From: Palaemon carinicauda
Lineage: Eukaryota; Arthropoda; Malacostraca; Decapoda; Palaemonidae
NCBI RefSeq assembly: GCF_036898095.1
Contig: NC_090751.1
Location: forward strand, 79,393,009-79,457,008
Length of the DNA: 64,000 nt
Reading direction: 5' to 3'
A program made the translations under genes and the position numbers. Position 1 is the first letter of the stretch. Every line of letters starts with the position of its first letter. The notes below the pieces were generated by a model. The model was not told where the DNA came from, searched no databases, and saw only the letters and a list, made by a program, of their open reading frames with translations. Positions 45,341-57,754 of this stretch are shown piece by piece.

Positions 45341-45648
45341 AACCATTTCCTAACCCTTTTACCCCCAAAGGACGTACTGGTACGTTTCACAAAAGCCATC
45401 CCTTTACCCCCATGGACGTACCGGTACGTCCTTGCAAAAAAATGCCATAAAAACTTGTTTTTCATATTTTTTGATAATTTTTTGAGAAAATGCAGGCATT
45501 TTCCAAGAGAATGAGACCAACCTGACCTCTCTATGACAAAAATTAAGGCTGTAAGAGCAATTTAAAAAGAATATACTGCAAAATGTGCTGGGAAAAAAAT
45601 AACCCCCTGGGGGTTAAGGGTTGGAAATTTCCAAAAACCCCGGGGGTA
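45341..45648. mobile_element. MITE, copy 1 (TTACCCCC termini, GGTACGT palindromes)
   Basis: About 305 bp with inverted ends CCTTTTACCCCC. It contains GGACGTACTGGTACGTTT and the 18-bp perfect palindrome GGACGTACCGGTACGTCC at 45414-45431. It aligns over its length with 59104-59403 and has no coding capacity. The superfamily is not settled; a TTAA/TAA-type target is possible. Confidence 0.85.
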
Positions 45649-45661
45649 AAAGGAAAGTTGG

Positions 45662-45905
45662 AAACGTCCCTGTCTAGCCTTATTGTGGGTTCAGGCCCAG
45701 CTCAGGCTTGATAGTTTCTGATAGTGCTTACAACCTCAACGACCTTATGAGCTAGTGATTGAGGAAGCACATAGGTCTACTTGCCGAGTCATCAGCAGCC
45801 ATAGTCTGGCCCTCCCTGGTTATTCCTTGTTAGAGGGGGGGGGAGGGGTAATTGGGGGCTGATCATATGTACATTTTTCTGTCCCTTGTCTCTATCATTA
45901 TTGAA
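45662..45905 (+). mobile_element. SINE-like repeat, copy 3
   Basis: Shares AGGTCTACTTGCCGAGTCAT, CAGCAGCCATAGTCTGGCCC, GGGGGCTGATCATATGTAC and TGTCCCTTGTCTC with the copies at 23.5 and 33.3 kb. A G-run (about 45834-45847) lies in the middle. It starts within 15 bp of the MITE end. Confidence 0.7.
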
Positions 45906-46949
45906 AGACTTATTAAAAAATTGGGCATTTTCATGATAAATCATATTTATATATCAAATGTAACGAAGTATTTTGCAGTATTGTAAGAGACTGGGTAGGT
46001 ATTCGTTAAGTAACAAACAAACATGCATACAAGAATTAACACAAATTTGATATTGAACTTCCATTTAAAATTACAAACTAGTTTATTAAACACCTATTCC
46101 TTTGTGAAACACCTACTCCTTTATATACATACATAAGAGATACATAAATACATACTCTAATTCAAATAATTATTCTGCTGAATTTTCATTGAAACTTCCG
46201 AACTACTTTGTTAAACACATACATACATACATACATACACAAGGAATTAAAAATTTTCAGTCTTTGATTTCCATTCAAACTTATGAACTATTTTGTAAGC
46301 ACCCACTCCCCTGTACTAACGGTTGATAACCAAATGCCTTCAAGAAACTAGAAGGAGTTCAGTGGAAATTTAGCAGTAATGAAACAATAACAGTTTGAAA
46401 ATCAGAAGGTCCAAAGCAGGACCTTCTGGACATGAAAATCCAGTAAGCGAACACCTTGTGAAATAGTACGGAATAGAACTACTGGGGGTTAGGTTGTGTA
46501 GCTTATTTTTAGCCAAGTGTGCTCCTGTGGTTTTACCGGATAAGATAGCTCTGTAATGGCCTTCCTTCTGCAAAATTTAGCTTTATATAACAAAAGTATT
46601 TATAATTCAAGTTGATATACATTGATACGAAAAGGATTATGCTATATGGTACGTACAATACATAGTTTTGAATTACAAGTTAGGTTTTCCAGCACTTTAG
46701 AATAATTGTTTATACGGCAAATATTATCTGTCATTACAGGAATAGAAGTTATTCCATGTATGAATAAACAAAACGTAAATGAAAATAATATACCAATGGC
46801 AATATTATTTGAGTTTTGCAATTATTTCCCAGAAATTGAACTATAGAAGCAATTAGAAATATTGATTTTTTTCTGAGGCTTAATGAGGTAGAATCCTTCA
46901 AGTGTCTTGGAATTATGATCTTTAGAAACAATTAGAAATATTGAAATTT
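45906..46949. other. No recognised gene
   Basis: AT-rich. It includes a short (ACAT)n run near 46216-46240 and a 10-bp perfect hairpin (CAGAAGGTCC / GGACCTTCTG) near 46402-46427. A 35-bp block of the following LINE is duplicated near 46883. Confidence 0.55.
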
Positions 46950-46969
46950 TTTTTCTGACAAATTTGCAT

Positions 46970-47615
46970 AATCTGAAATATCATTAGAAGGAGAAAGTAT
47001 TAATGAGGTAGAATCCTTTAAGTGTCTTAGAACTATGATATTCAACGCAGGGTCATTGAAATTAGAGTTTAATTGAATATTAAAAAAAAGCAAATGAGAT
47101 AATGGCTGGGTTAAGTAAAATTTGGAAATCAAATCACTTGAAATTACACATAAAATTCAGTCTACACATCAGTTTAGCGAGATTGGTGTTGCTATATGGA
47201 CATATATGGACATGAGTTATAGAATGACAATGAAACAATCTCCAATAGATTCAGTAGATTTGAGATCAAAGCCTTCAGAAGGATATTGGGAGTTAAATGA
47301 CGGGACAGGATTAGTAATGAAACTATAAGAGATTACTAGAGTGCCATATGTGGATAAAATCATGATGAGGGGTAGATGGAGATGGTTTGGGTATGCTTTT
47401 CGTACTCCAAGAGAGATTAGTTCACCAAACGTTTTGCTTGGCTCCATAAGACACTAGAACTGTTGGAAGACCAGGCCTGCATGGCTGAGGACTAGGACTC
47501 TGAAGTAGGAGATGGTGAATGGAGAAGTATTGAATTAAAAGCTCAAGATAGAGACGACTGGCGAAATATAACTGAGGGTCTTTGGGTCAATAGGCTTAGG
47601 AGAGGATGATGAAAC
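46970..47615 (+). pseudogene. 3' part of an RTE/craft-like LINE reverse transcriptase
   Basis: Broken frames give ISLEGESINEVESFKCL, SKIWKSNHLKLHIKFSLHIS, DLRSKPSEGYW, VPYVDKIMMRGRWRWFG and RDDWRNITEGLWVN. These match the same stretch of the longer minus-strand copy at 54.1-54.8 kb (ISLEGERINEV, SKIWKSNHLNLHI). The pattern R-x-R-W-R-W-F-G is typical of the C-terminus of arthropod endonuclease-reverse transcriptases. No endonuclease or RT core is present, so this is a 5'-truncated insertion, common for LINEs. Confidence 0.8.
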
Positions 47616-48146
47616 TTTCTTTTACATAGGAGAGATAAAATATGACACAATCTTTTCTTTTGCGATAAAAGTATGTAGATATAACCCTCCTACGATATCA
47701 ATAGTATATATCAAAACTATTCTAAGAATAGAACCATTGTTGTCTATTTCCAGCATAATATTTGAATAAATAAGTTTTTAGTGTCTGTCCATTTGATAGG
47801 AGGATTACCTTCTGCATTGTAACCTAATGCATATTCTAAACATTTTTTATCATATCAAGTTTTGCTTTTCTATTATATTCCAGCGTGAACAATATAGGAC
47901 TGTTTGCATCAGTAACATGGGATTTCATATATAAAGCTATCGATATAAGAAATGGAACTAAAATGTTTAACCAAATGAGGACCAACTGTCGAAGTTTTTT
48001 TTTTTATGATATATGGTTTTCTATCAAAATGTAGTTGGCAATATCATATAACAATATACATACTTTTGATAAGACAGTGAAAAAAAAATACAAAAACAAG
48101 AGCTTTGATAATATTGCGGATAATTCTAATGATAACTATAAAAAAA
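47616..48146. other. No recognised gene
   Basis: AT-rich spacer between the LINE fragment and the CAA-rich satellite. Confidence 0.55.
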
Positions 48147-51100
48147 ACAGTAGCCAACTGAAACACCAACAACCTAAACCAAAAGAAACAAGAACCAACA
48201 GAGAAAAAGAACCAACAGAAGCAAAAACAACCAACCCAAACAACAACAACAACAACAATGAGCAGCAGAAATAACAGCAACAACAACCAACAGAAATAAC
48301 AGCAACATTTACCAACAGAAATAACAATAAACAGAAACAGCAACACTAATAAACAGAAACAGTAACACTCACCATCAGAAAAAAAAACAGCAACAATAAA
48401 CAACAGAAGCAACAACCAACAGAACAGCAACTGTAATTATCTAAAACAACAACAACAATTAACAGCAACGATAACCAACAGAAACAACAACAACCAATAG
48501 AAACAGCAGCAACCACTAACAGTAACAAGAACCACCAACAGTAACAACAACCAACACAAACAACAACAGTAATCTACTAAAACAACAACATTTAAAAGCA
48601 GAAAAAAAAATAGGAACAAGAACTAACAGCAACAATAATAGCAAAATTAACAACAATATCAACCAACGTAACAATAACCAACAGAAACAACAGCAACGAG
48701 AAGAAACAAAAACAACAACAACGTCAACAACCAACAGAAAAAAAAACATAAAAAACCAACAGAAACAGCAGCTGCAGCAAGAGCAACAACAACAACAACA
48801 ACAAGCAGATGCAGCAACAAGAACCAAAAGCAGCATAAATCAACAAAATAGCAACACTAACCAACAGCGACAACAACAATAGCAATAACAACCTACAGAA
48901 TCTACATCACCAACCGAAACAACAACTACCAACAGACATAGTAATAATAATAAACTAAAAAGACAACAACATCAGCAAAAAACCATCAGGCAGCATCAAT
49001 AACCAACAAAAACAACATTAAAATCTGAAAACAAAAACAACAGCAAAAAAAATGAAAAAAAAAAACAATAGATACAACACCAACCAAAAATAAAAACACC
49101 AACAACAGCACCAACCGAAACAGTAATAACAAAAACAGCAACACTAACAAATAAACAACACAAGCCAACATAAAAAAGCAATAATAATCAAATAAAACTA
49201 CAACAGTAACCAGCAGAAAGAACATCAATAATCAACAGAAACAGCATAAAAAAAAACAATAACCAACATGAACACTAATCAACAGAAACATCATTACTAT
49301 CCAACTGAAACAACAACACTAGCCAACAGAAAAAACAGCACCCAACAAACTACAAAAACAACAACATATACTGCAACATTAACCAACAGGAACATCAAAA
49401 CTAACCAATAGAAACAGCTGTAATAGCAACAATAACAAAAACAGCAAAACTAACTAATAGAAACAACAATAATAGCAACAATAATCAACAAAAAAGCAAC
49501 AGCAACCAAGAGAAACAGCAATAATAATAAACAAACAACAATCATAGCAACAATAATCAACAGAAACAGCAACGCTAGCCAAGAGAAACAACAACAGCCA
49601 ACAAACTACAGAAATAACCAACATAAACAGCAACACTAACCAACAGAAACAACAATAATAGCAACAATAATCAATAGACGCAGCAACAATCAACAAATTA
49701 CAAAAACCACCAACATAAATAGCATAACTAACAAACAACAACGCCAACCTACAGAAATATCAATAATAGCAACACTAATCAACAGAAAGCAACAACAGCC
49801 AACTGAAACATTAACAACACCAATAGAAACAACAATAATAACAATAATCAACAGAAACAATAACAATATCAACTAACAACAACAGTACGAAAACCAACCA
49901 CAACCAACAGAAACAACAACAACAACAACAACCAACAGAAACAGCAACACTAGCCAATAGCAACAACCAACATAAACAACAATACCAGCCAACAGAAACA
50001 ACAATAACAACAAATAGAAACAGTAAAAACCACCAACATGACCAGCAACTCTAACCAAAATGAAACAACAGTAATAGAAACAACCAACAACAACAACAAT
50101 AATAGTAACAACACAACTTAAATAGCAACAACACCCAACATAAACAACAATAATAGCAACAACACAATGTAAATAGCAACAACAACAACCAACAGAAGCA
50201 GCAACAATAACAAACAGAAACAGAAACACTAGCCAACATAAACAAAAACAACAAAAGCAACAACAACCCACAGAAATCGCAACACCAACAGAAACAAGAG
50301 CAATATTAAACTAAAACAACAACAGCAAAAAACAAAAATAATAACATCAAAACAACCAACAACCAACAAGCAAAAACAATAACCAGCAAAACAACAACAC
50401 TAACCACTGAAAAACAACAACAATAACAACCAGAAACAGCAAAAGCCACAACAACCTACAGAAACTGCAACACCAACAGAAACTGTAACAATAACAAACT
50501 AAAACAACAACAGCAACAACAAAAACTAAAGCAACAACCTGGAAAATAACTTGTAAAACAACAACACTAATAACTAAAATCAGCAGCAACAACAAAACCA
50601 ACAACATAACAACAACATCTACAATAACAGCAAAACAGCAACTACTACAACAACAACAACAACCAATAGATACAGCACTAACCAACAGAAACAACAACAA
50701 TAACAACAACAGAAACAGCAACATCAACCAACAAACAGCAACAATAAACAGTAGCAACCAACAGATACAGCTACAACAACAAATATTTAGAACAATAACC
50801 AACAGAAACTACAATAAAAGCAACAGCAGTAGCAGCAACAACAACAACAATAACCAATAAACTGCAAAAAACAACAATAACAACAATACCAACAAACAAA
50901 CAACAACAACAACAACCAACAGAAACAGCAACAAAAACCAATAGATGCAAAACAAACAAACAACAACAACCAACAGAAACAGAAACAACAATCAATAGTC
51001 ACAACACTAACCATCATAAACAACAACAACAGCAATATGAACCTAAAGAAACAACCACCAACAAACAGCAACACTAAACAACAACATCCAACAAAAACAA

Positions 51101-53560
51101 CAATAGCAACAACAACCTATAAAAACAGCATCAACAACCAACAGAAACAGCAATACTAACCAAAAGCAACAACCAACAGAAACAACATTAACCAACAGAA
51201 ACAACAATAATAACAACAACAACAAACAGAAAAAACATAAACAATCAACAGAAACAAAAAAACCTATCATCAGAGACAGCAACAATAATAAACAAAAAAC
51301 AATTACCAACAAGCAGCAACAGTAACCAACAAAAACAACAACACTAACTACTAAAAAAGCAACAACAACAACAACAACAGCAATCAGAAACTGCAACAAT
51401 CAAGATACAACACTAACCAACGAAAGCAGCAACAGGAGCAACAACAACCAACATCCAGCAACAGTAACTAACAAAGAACAACAACCAACAGAAAGAGCAA
51501 CAACAATAATCAACAGAAGCAACCACAACAGCAGCATCAACCAACAGAGACAGCAACAATAACCAACAGAAAAAGCAATAATATTCAATTAAACAACAAC
51601 AATAACCAACAAAAACAACAATAACCAACAGAAGGAACAGGAACAACAACAACCAACTTAAACAGCAGCAACACTAACTAACAAAAAGAGTGACACTAAC
51701 ACACAGCAACAACAACACTAGATAATAGAAAAAACAACAACTAACAAACTACAAAAACAAGCAACATAAACTGCAAAATTAATAAACAGAAAAAGCTAAA
51801 CTAACAAACTGAAACAGCAGTAATAGCAAGAACAACCAACAGAAAAAACGACAACAACCAACAGATACAATGATAATAACAACAACCAAAGAGCAACAAC
51901 CAACAGAAACAAACAACCTAAACAACAATAATAGCAATAATAATCAACAGAAAAAGCAACAGCAACCAAGAGAAACAGCGGTACTAACAAACAAACAACA
52001 ATAAAAGCAACAATAATCAATAGAAACAGCAACAACATCCAACAGAAACAGCAAAACTAACCAACTGAAACTAGAACAACCGTCAAACTGCAGAAACAAC
52101 AAATATAAACAGCAACACTAAGCAACAGAAACTACAATAATTGCAACAACAATCAACAGACAGTAACAGTATTCAACAGAAAGAGCAACAATTAACAAAC
52201 TACAAAAGCAACCAACATAAACAGCAACATTAACCAACAGAAACAACAACACCAACCAACAGAAATATCAATAATAGCAACAATAAGCAACCGAAATAGC
52301 AACAATTAACCAATAGAAAAAAAAATAGCAACACTAATCAACAGAAAAAGCAAGAACAGCCAACTGAAACAGCAACAGCACCCAAAGGAAACAACAATAA
52401 TAACAATAATCTATAGAAACATCTACAACATCAACCAACAACAACAGTACGAAAACCAACTACAACTAACAGAAACAACAGCAACAATGACAACAGAAAC
52501 AACAGCAAGAACAACCAAAAGAAACATTAACACTAACCAACATAAACAACAATACCAGCCAACAGAAACAACAACAATAATAACCAGCAGAACCGCAACA
52601 CCAACAGAAACAGCATCGACAAAAACTAAAACAAGAACAGCAACCAAAAAGTTGGAACAACAACCAGCAAAACAACAACATTAACCACTGAAACAACAAT
52701 CAATAGAAAAAGAAACAACAACCAACTGATACAGCAACAACAACCAATATTTAGAACACTAATTAACAGAAACCACAATAACAACAACAACAATAATAAC
52801 CAACAAACAGCAAAATTAATCAACTCAAACAGCAACAATAACAAACAAAGAACAACAACCAACAGAAACAGCAACAACCACCAATATATACAACACTAAC
52901 CAACAAAAACAACAACACCAAACAGAAACAACAGCAATCAACAAAAACAGCAACAACAACCAATATATAAAACACTAACCAAGAAAAACAACAACAACAA
53001 ACAAAAAGAACAACAATAACAACCAACAAACACAACGAATACAAACAATAACAACCAACATATACAGCAACAGCAACCAATATTTAGAACACTAATCAAC
53101 AGAAACAACAAAAACAATAATAACAACAACAACAACCGATAGTTACAACACTAACCAACAGAAAAACAACAACAACAACAACAACCAACAGGAATAGCAA
53201 CACCAACCAACAAATGGCAACACTAACCAACAAAATCAACCAACAGGAGTAGCAACAACAACCAATAAACAGCAACACTAATCAACAAAATCCAACAGAA
53301 ACAACAACAACCACCAATTGATACAACACTAAATAACAGAAAGAACTAAAACAGCAACAACAACCAAGAATAACAGCAAAAACAGCCAACAAACAGCAAC
53401 ACTAACCAACAAACACCAAAAAAAAAACAAAAAAAAAACAGCTACAACAATAACCAACAGAAAGAGCAACAACAACCAACAGAAACAACAATAATAACCA
53501 ACAAAAACAGCAACATCAGCACCAACAACCAACAGAAACAGAAAAAAAAACATTAAAAAA
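48147..53560. repeat. 5.4-kb CAA-rich satellite
   Basis: The plus strand is almost entirely A and C with few T and very few G, built from ACCAACAGAAACAGCAACAA and CAATAATAGCAACAATAATC variants without a rigid period. Minus-strand frames are Leu/Val/Cys/Phe-rich and look membrane-like, but this follows from the TTG/TTT/TGT codons of the repeat. Confidence 0.93.
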
Positions 53561-53567
53561 TATTGAA

Positions 53568-53568
<1 letters not shown>

Positions 53569-53625
<57 letters not shown>
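53569..53625. repeat. (ATT)n microsatellite
   Basis: About nineteen pure ATT units ending the satellite block. Confidence 0.98.
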
Positions 53626-53627
<2 letters not shown>

Positions 53628-53941
53628 TAATAGATCAGTAGTCACCGTATGGTATTCAATCTTCGGAGAGCGTAGTGTGTTAATGGCAAAGGCGACACTT
53701 TTCCCTGAGTCTTGAAAAAGGGTTTGGACAAAACTATAAAAGACCCATCTTGGATAACGCTTTTCTACCCAAGTAAATATTGGCAGCTGGAAATTTTATT
53801 CCATTTATTCCGCAAAGGGAATTTCAGCTGTGTTGGAACACTGTTTTCACGAAAGACATTTTATTCAATTAACGCGTACTTTCTTACAGAGGAAAATATA
53901 TTGGGGAAAAATGCAAAGGCTTTTCATATTCAAAGCTACAT

Positions 53942-53944
<3 letters not shown>

Positions 53945-54018
<74 letters not shown>
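53945..54018. repeat. (GA)n microsatellite
   Basis: A 74-bp AG tract between the CAA satellite and the LINE. Confidence 0.98.
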
Positions 54019-54020
<2 letters not shown>

Positions 54021-54118
54021 GTGGAAAGACCACCAATGATTAACAATACGGAATAAAGGTCCAAACAATTGTAACTAATATATAACAACAAAACAGAAAA
54101 CAATAGTTATATAATCGA

Positions 54119-55365
54119 ATCCCAATGAAGAGCATCCCCAAACCATCTCCATATCCCCCTCATCATGATCTCATCCACATATGGCACTAGAGTAATCTCT
54201 CCTATAGTGTCATTTCTAATTCTGTCTTGCCATTTAACTCCTATATGTTTCTGAGGGCTTTGTTCTCAAATCTACTAAGTCTCTTGTAGATTTTTTCATT
54301 GTCATATGGCTCATGTTATAGAGTAACACCGATCTCACAAAACTGATATTCAGTCTGATTATTATATGCAAATTCAGGTGATTTGATTTCCAAATTTTAC
54401 TTAACCTAGTCATCATCTAATTTGTTTTTTTTGCAATCCTTCACTAAGCTTTAATTCTAAAGACCCTGTATTGGAGGTCATAGTTCTTAAATACTTAAAA
54501 GATTATACCTCATTAATCCTTTCTCCTTCTAATGATATTTCATCCTCCTTAGCATACTCTGTTCTCGTCATCTCTGCCTTTCTTCTATTTATCTTCAGCC
54601 CAACGTCGTGTGATATTTCATGCATTCTGGTAAGCAAGCATTGCAAATCCTGTGGTGTTCTGCTAACAAGGACAGCATCATCAGCATATTCTAGGTATGA
54701 TAAATTCCTATCACCAATCCAGTCCAATCCTTCGCCACCATCTCTGACTGTTCTACACATTACAAAGTTCATGAGGAGGACAAACAACGCAAGTGATAAG
54801 ACATTCTCTTGGAGTACTCCGCTGTTCACTGGAAACTCACTTGATAAGATGCTATTAACACAATCTTTGCACGGACTTAATCAAATTTACATATTTAAGA
54901 GGAATTCCATAATAACGCATGACTCTCCACTTAATTGGCCGTTGCACACTATCAAAAGCTTTTTCATAGTCCACAAATACCATCCAAAGGGGATTTCTAT
55001 ATTCTACCCATTGCTGTACAACATGTCTCAAAATGAAAATTTGGTCAGTGCAACTTCTACCTTTTCTAAATCCTGCTTGTTCATCTCTCAGCTTTTCATC
55101 AATCTTTCTCTCCAGTCTCTTCAGAATAAGCATAATATTTATTTTCATAACAACTGAAGTATTTGTTATGCCTCTGTAGTTATTAAAATCCGTCCGGTCT
55201 CTTTTTTTGCTATTTTCGCCAACACTCCTAACTCCCATTCATCAGGTTTTGCCTTATCATGCCACATTCCACAAAATGATCTTTTAAGTAGTCTGGGAGT
55301 CACTTCATTTTCGGCCAGTATCATCTAGGCAGTTATTCCATCGTATCTCAGGACTTTCCAACTCT

Positions 55366-55396
<31 letters not shown>

Positions 55397-56800
55397 CAAA
55401 TAGCTTCAACGTCAAACACACTGAATTCATTCATAGGCACATCAAGGACTTTATCAGCTTCAGGTATATCAATCAAATTATTCCCTTCATATGTTCTATT
55501 CATAACCTCACTAAAGTGTTCCATCCAACGTTGTCTTTTATCTTCTGATGCTATAACAGAGCCATCTCTCTTTTTGATGGGTATATGCTTCTTCTTTGCC
55601 CCAGTCGAGATTTCATTAATAATTCTATGAGAAAATCTTAAACCATAGCCATTTCCTGAATTCATAGCTTTGTCAGCTTCTACTGCTTTACTGTCTAAAT
55701 ACTCTCTCCAGTCGTTCATTGGCTTTTCTTTTGACCTTGCTGTCAATACGTGAATACTCAGCATGCTCTACCTTGTAATTTTCATTACTTCCCCGGAAAC
55801 TTTCAACTATAAATTTCTGTCTTTGTCTGCTTTTTATAATATGCCAAGTATCATTTGATATCCATGGCTTTCTCCTTGTAACTGTGTGTCCTAAGACTTC
55901 GATACCATCTGACTGATATATGTTCTTAATATCACACCATTCTTCACTAATTGTCTGTTCTTCATCTCTTAAAGTAACTAGGAATACAAATCGATTCCTA
56001 CATTCAATTCCAGTTGTTTCTCTGTGCTCTCCCTCTAAAAGCTTAATTGCATTAAACATAGGTATTCTATCTATCATTCTGTTGGGTGCTTTCAGTTTTA
56101 ATTTCAGTGTGGCAATGAGGAGCTGTTGATCACTACCAATATCTGAACCTCTATAGCTTATTACATTTCTCAAAGACCTCCTTCTCTCTTTATTAATGGC
56201 ATTGTGATCTATCTGATTTTGGTAATTGCTACATGGTGAAGTCCATGTATACTTGTGGAAAAGAGTACCTCTAATGACAAGATTGTTTGCTGACAGGAAA
56301 ATTATGAATTGTGTTCCATTTTAATTTGCAAATTCGCCAAGACACTCGACATACATCATATTCTCTATCCCTTGATTATTTCTTTCAACTTTAGCATTGA
56401 AGTCACCAATCACAATTTTCATATCTCTCTCAAAAATCTCATCTATCACCATCTGCAGTTCTTCAGAGTATTCATCTTTCCTTTCTTCAAGGGAATCATT
56501 TGTTGGGGCATAGCAAACTATAATACTCATATTGCACTGCTTTGATTTGAACTGTGTTAGTAACAATCTACTATTTGCACCTCCCCACTCGGTTAATGAT
56601 TTTCTGCTCTTGGTTTCACCATTCCTACCCTTTCTCTTCCCACTCATTCTGATCCTGCCTTGGTTTAAAGCTTCCTTATCAATTCCTTACAACAAGTTTC
56701 ACTTAGGGCCCAGATATCCCAACTATATTTCATAACTTCACTCTTCACTTGCTGTAACTTCCCAATGTGATCCACAGTTCTAACACTTCAATTACATATT
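54119..56800 (-). pseudogene. RTE/craft-like LINE: endonuclease and reverse transcriptase
   Basis: In minus order: an apurinic endonuclease domain starts near 56790 (SVRTVDHIGKLQQVKSEVMK, DIWALSET) and continues in 56647-56321 with SIIVCYAPTND and IVIGDFNAKV (the catalytic G-D-F-N). A linker follows (56173-55396; the DGSVIASEDKRQRWMEHF region normally precedes RT). The RT frame 55238-54855 has FNNYRGIT, DEQAGFRKGRSCTDQIF and VFVDYEKAFDSVQR; 54829-54503 has YLEYADDAVLVS, the catalytic A-D-D box. The C-terminal tail (SKIWKSNHLNLHI) reaches about 54119. Frames are split by several indels, including a 31-bp poly-A expansion near 55366-55396. Family assignment (endonuclease-reverse transcriptase of RTE/craft type) is moderate; the LINE call is firm. 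Confidence 0.88.
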
Positions 56801-57128
56801 TTAAATTTTTATTTATTATTTATAAATCGAGAGATTCTTAGCAGCCCGTTACGCTGGGGACTGCGGGCAAATCTGCCATCTTCTCTATCCATGACTAACT
56901 AAATCCATAGAGGATTCATTGGCTAGATACATCAAAGGATAGCCAGTTCCTTATGATGGGCAGTGCCTATCTAATTAAGGCAAGTGACCCCTGACGGTCC
57001 CTACAAAAGCTGGTTAGATCAACCACCAGGCATCAGGAGTAAAAGCTGAAGAGACAGTTTGTCCGGTGCTTTAAACACCATCTGTCACCCCGCTACCAGT
57101 GACTTCATCAGGATGTAGTGGGGCATTT
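56801..57128 (-). other. Possible 5' region of the LINE
   Basis: Upstream of the endonuclease in LINE orientation; more GC-rich than its surroundings and without a clear frame. It ends abruptly at the inverted Phantom terminus at 57129. Confidence 0.35.
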
Positions 57129-57258
57129 CAGCTGTAGTTATGTTTCTGATAGCGAAATGTCCCGATGGCGAAATGGTCCAAGTAGCAAAAAGCTGGTGGC
57201 GAATTGACGGTGGCTAATCGTCGTCGACGAATGAGCGGTGGCGAATCGTCACCAACCC
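57129..57258 (-). repeat. Inverted copy of the Phantom terminus
   Basis: These 130 bp are, as far as I can read, the exact reverse complement of 57431-57560, starting CAGCTGTAGTTATG and ending GTCACCAACCC at the (TA)n core. They carry repeated GGTGGCGAAT motifs. Confidence 0.92.
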
Positions 57259-57432
<174 letters not shown>

Positions 57433-57754
57433 GTTGGTGACGATTCGCCACCGCTCATTCGTCGACGACGATTAGCCACCGTCAATTCGCCACCAGCTTT
57501 TTGCTACTTGGACCATTTCGCCATCGGGACATTTCGCTATCAGAAACATAACTACAGCTGTTTATTTTTTTCTCTTCTGCAGTTTTCTTTTATTTTAGCA
57601 GTTTTAACTATTCTACTGCAAAGTGTAAATAAAAGAAATGTAAAAAAAATAAACATTTTATTATGTGAAAAAAAGTTAAAAGTAATTCAAACATTTTATT
57701 GTTTACGAGCAAGTAAAAAAATTATATTGGTTTGCACCTAAAAAAATTGAAATT

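Noticed and set aside
48044..53628. Many minus-strand frames rich in Leu, Val, Cys and Phe that look like membrane proteins
   Set aside because: They are translations of the TTG/TTT/TGT-rich strand of the CAA satellite, with overlapping frames of equal quality and no domains.
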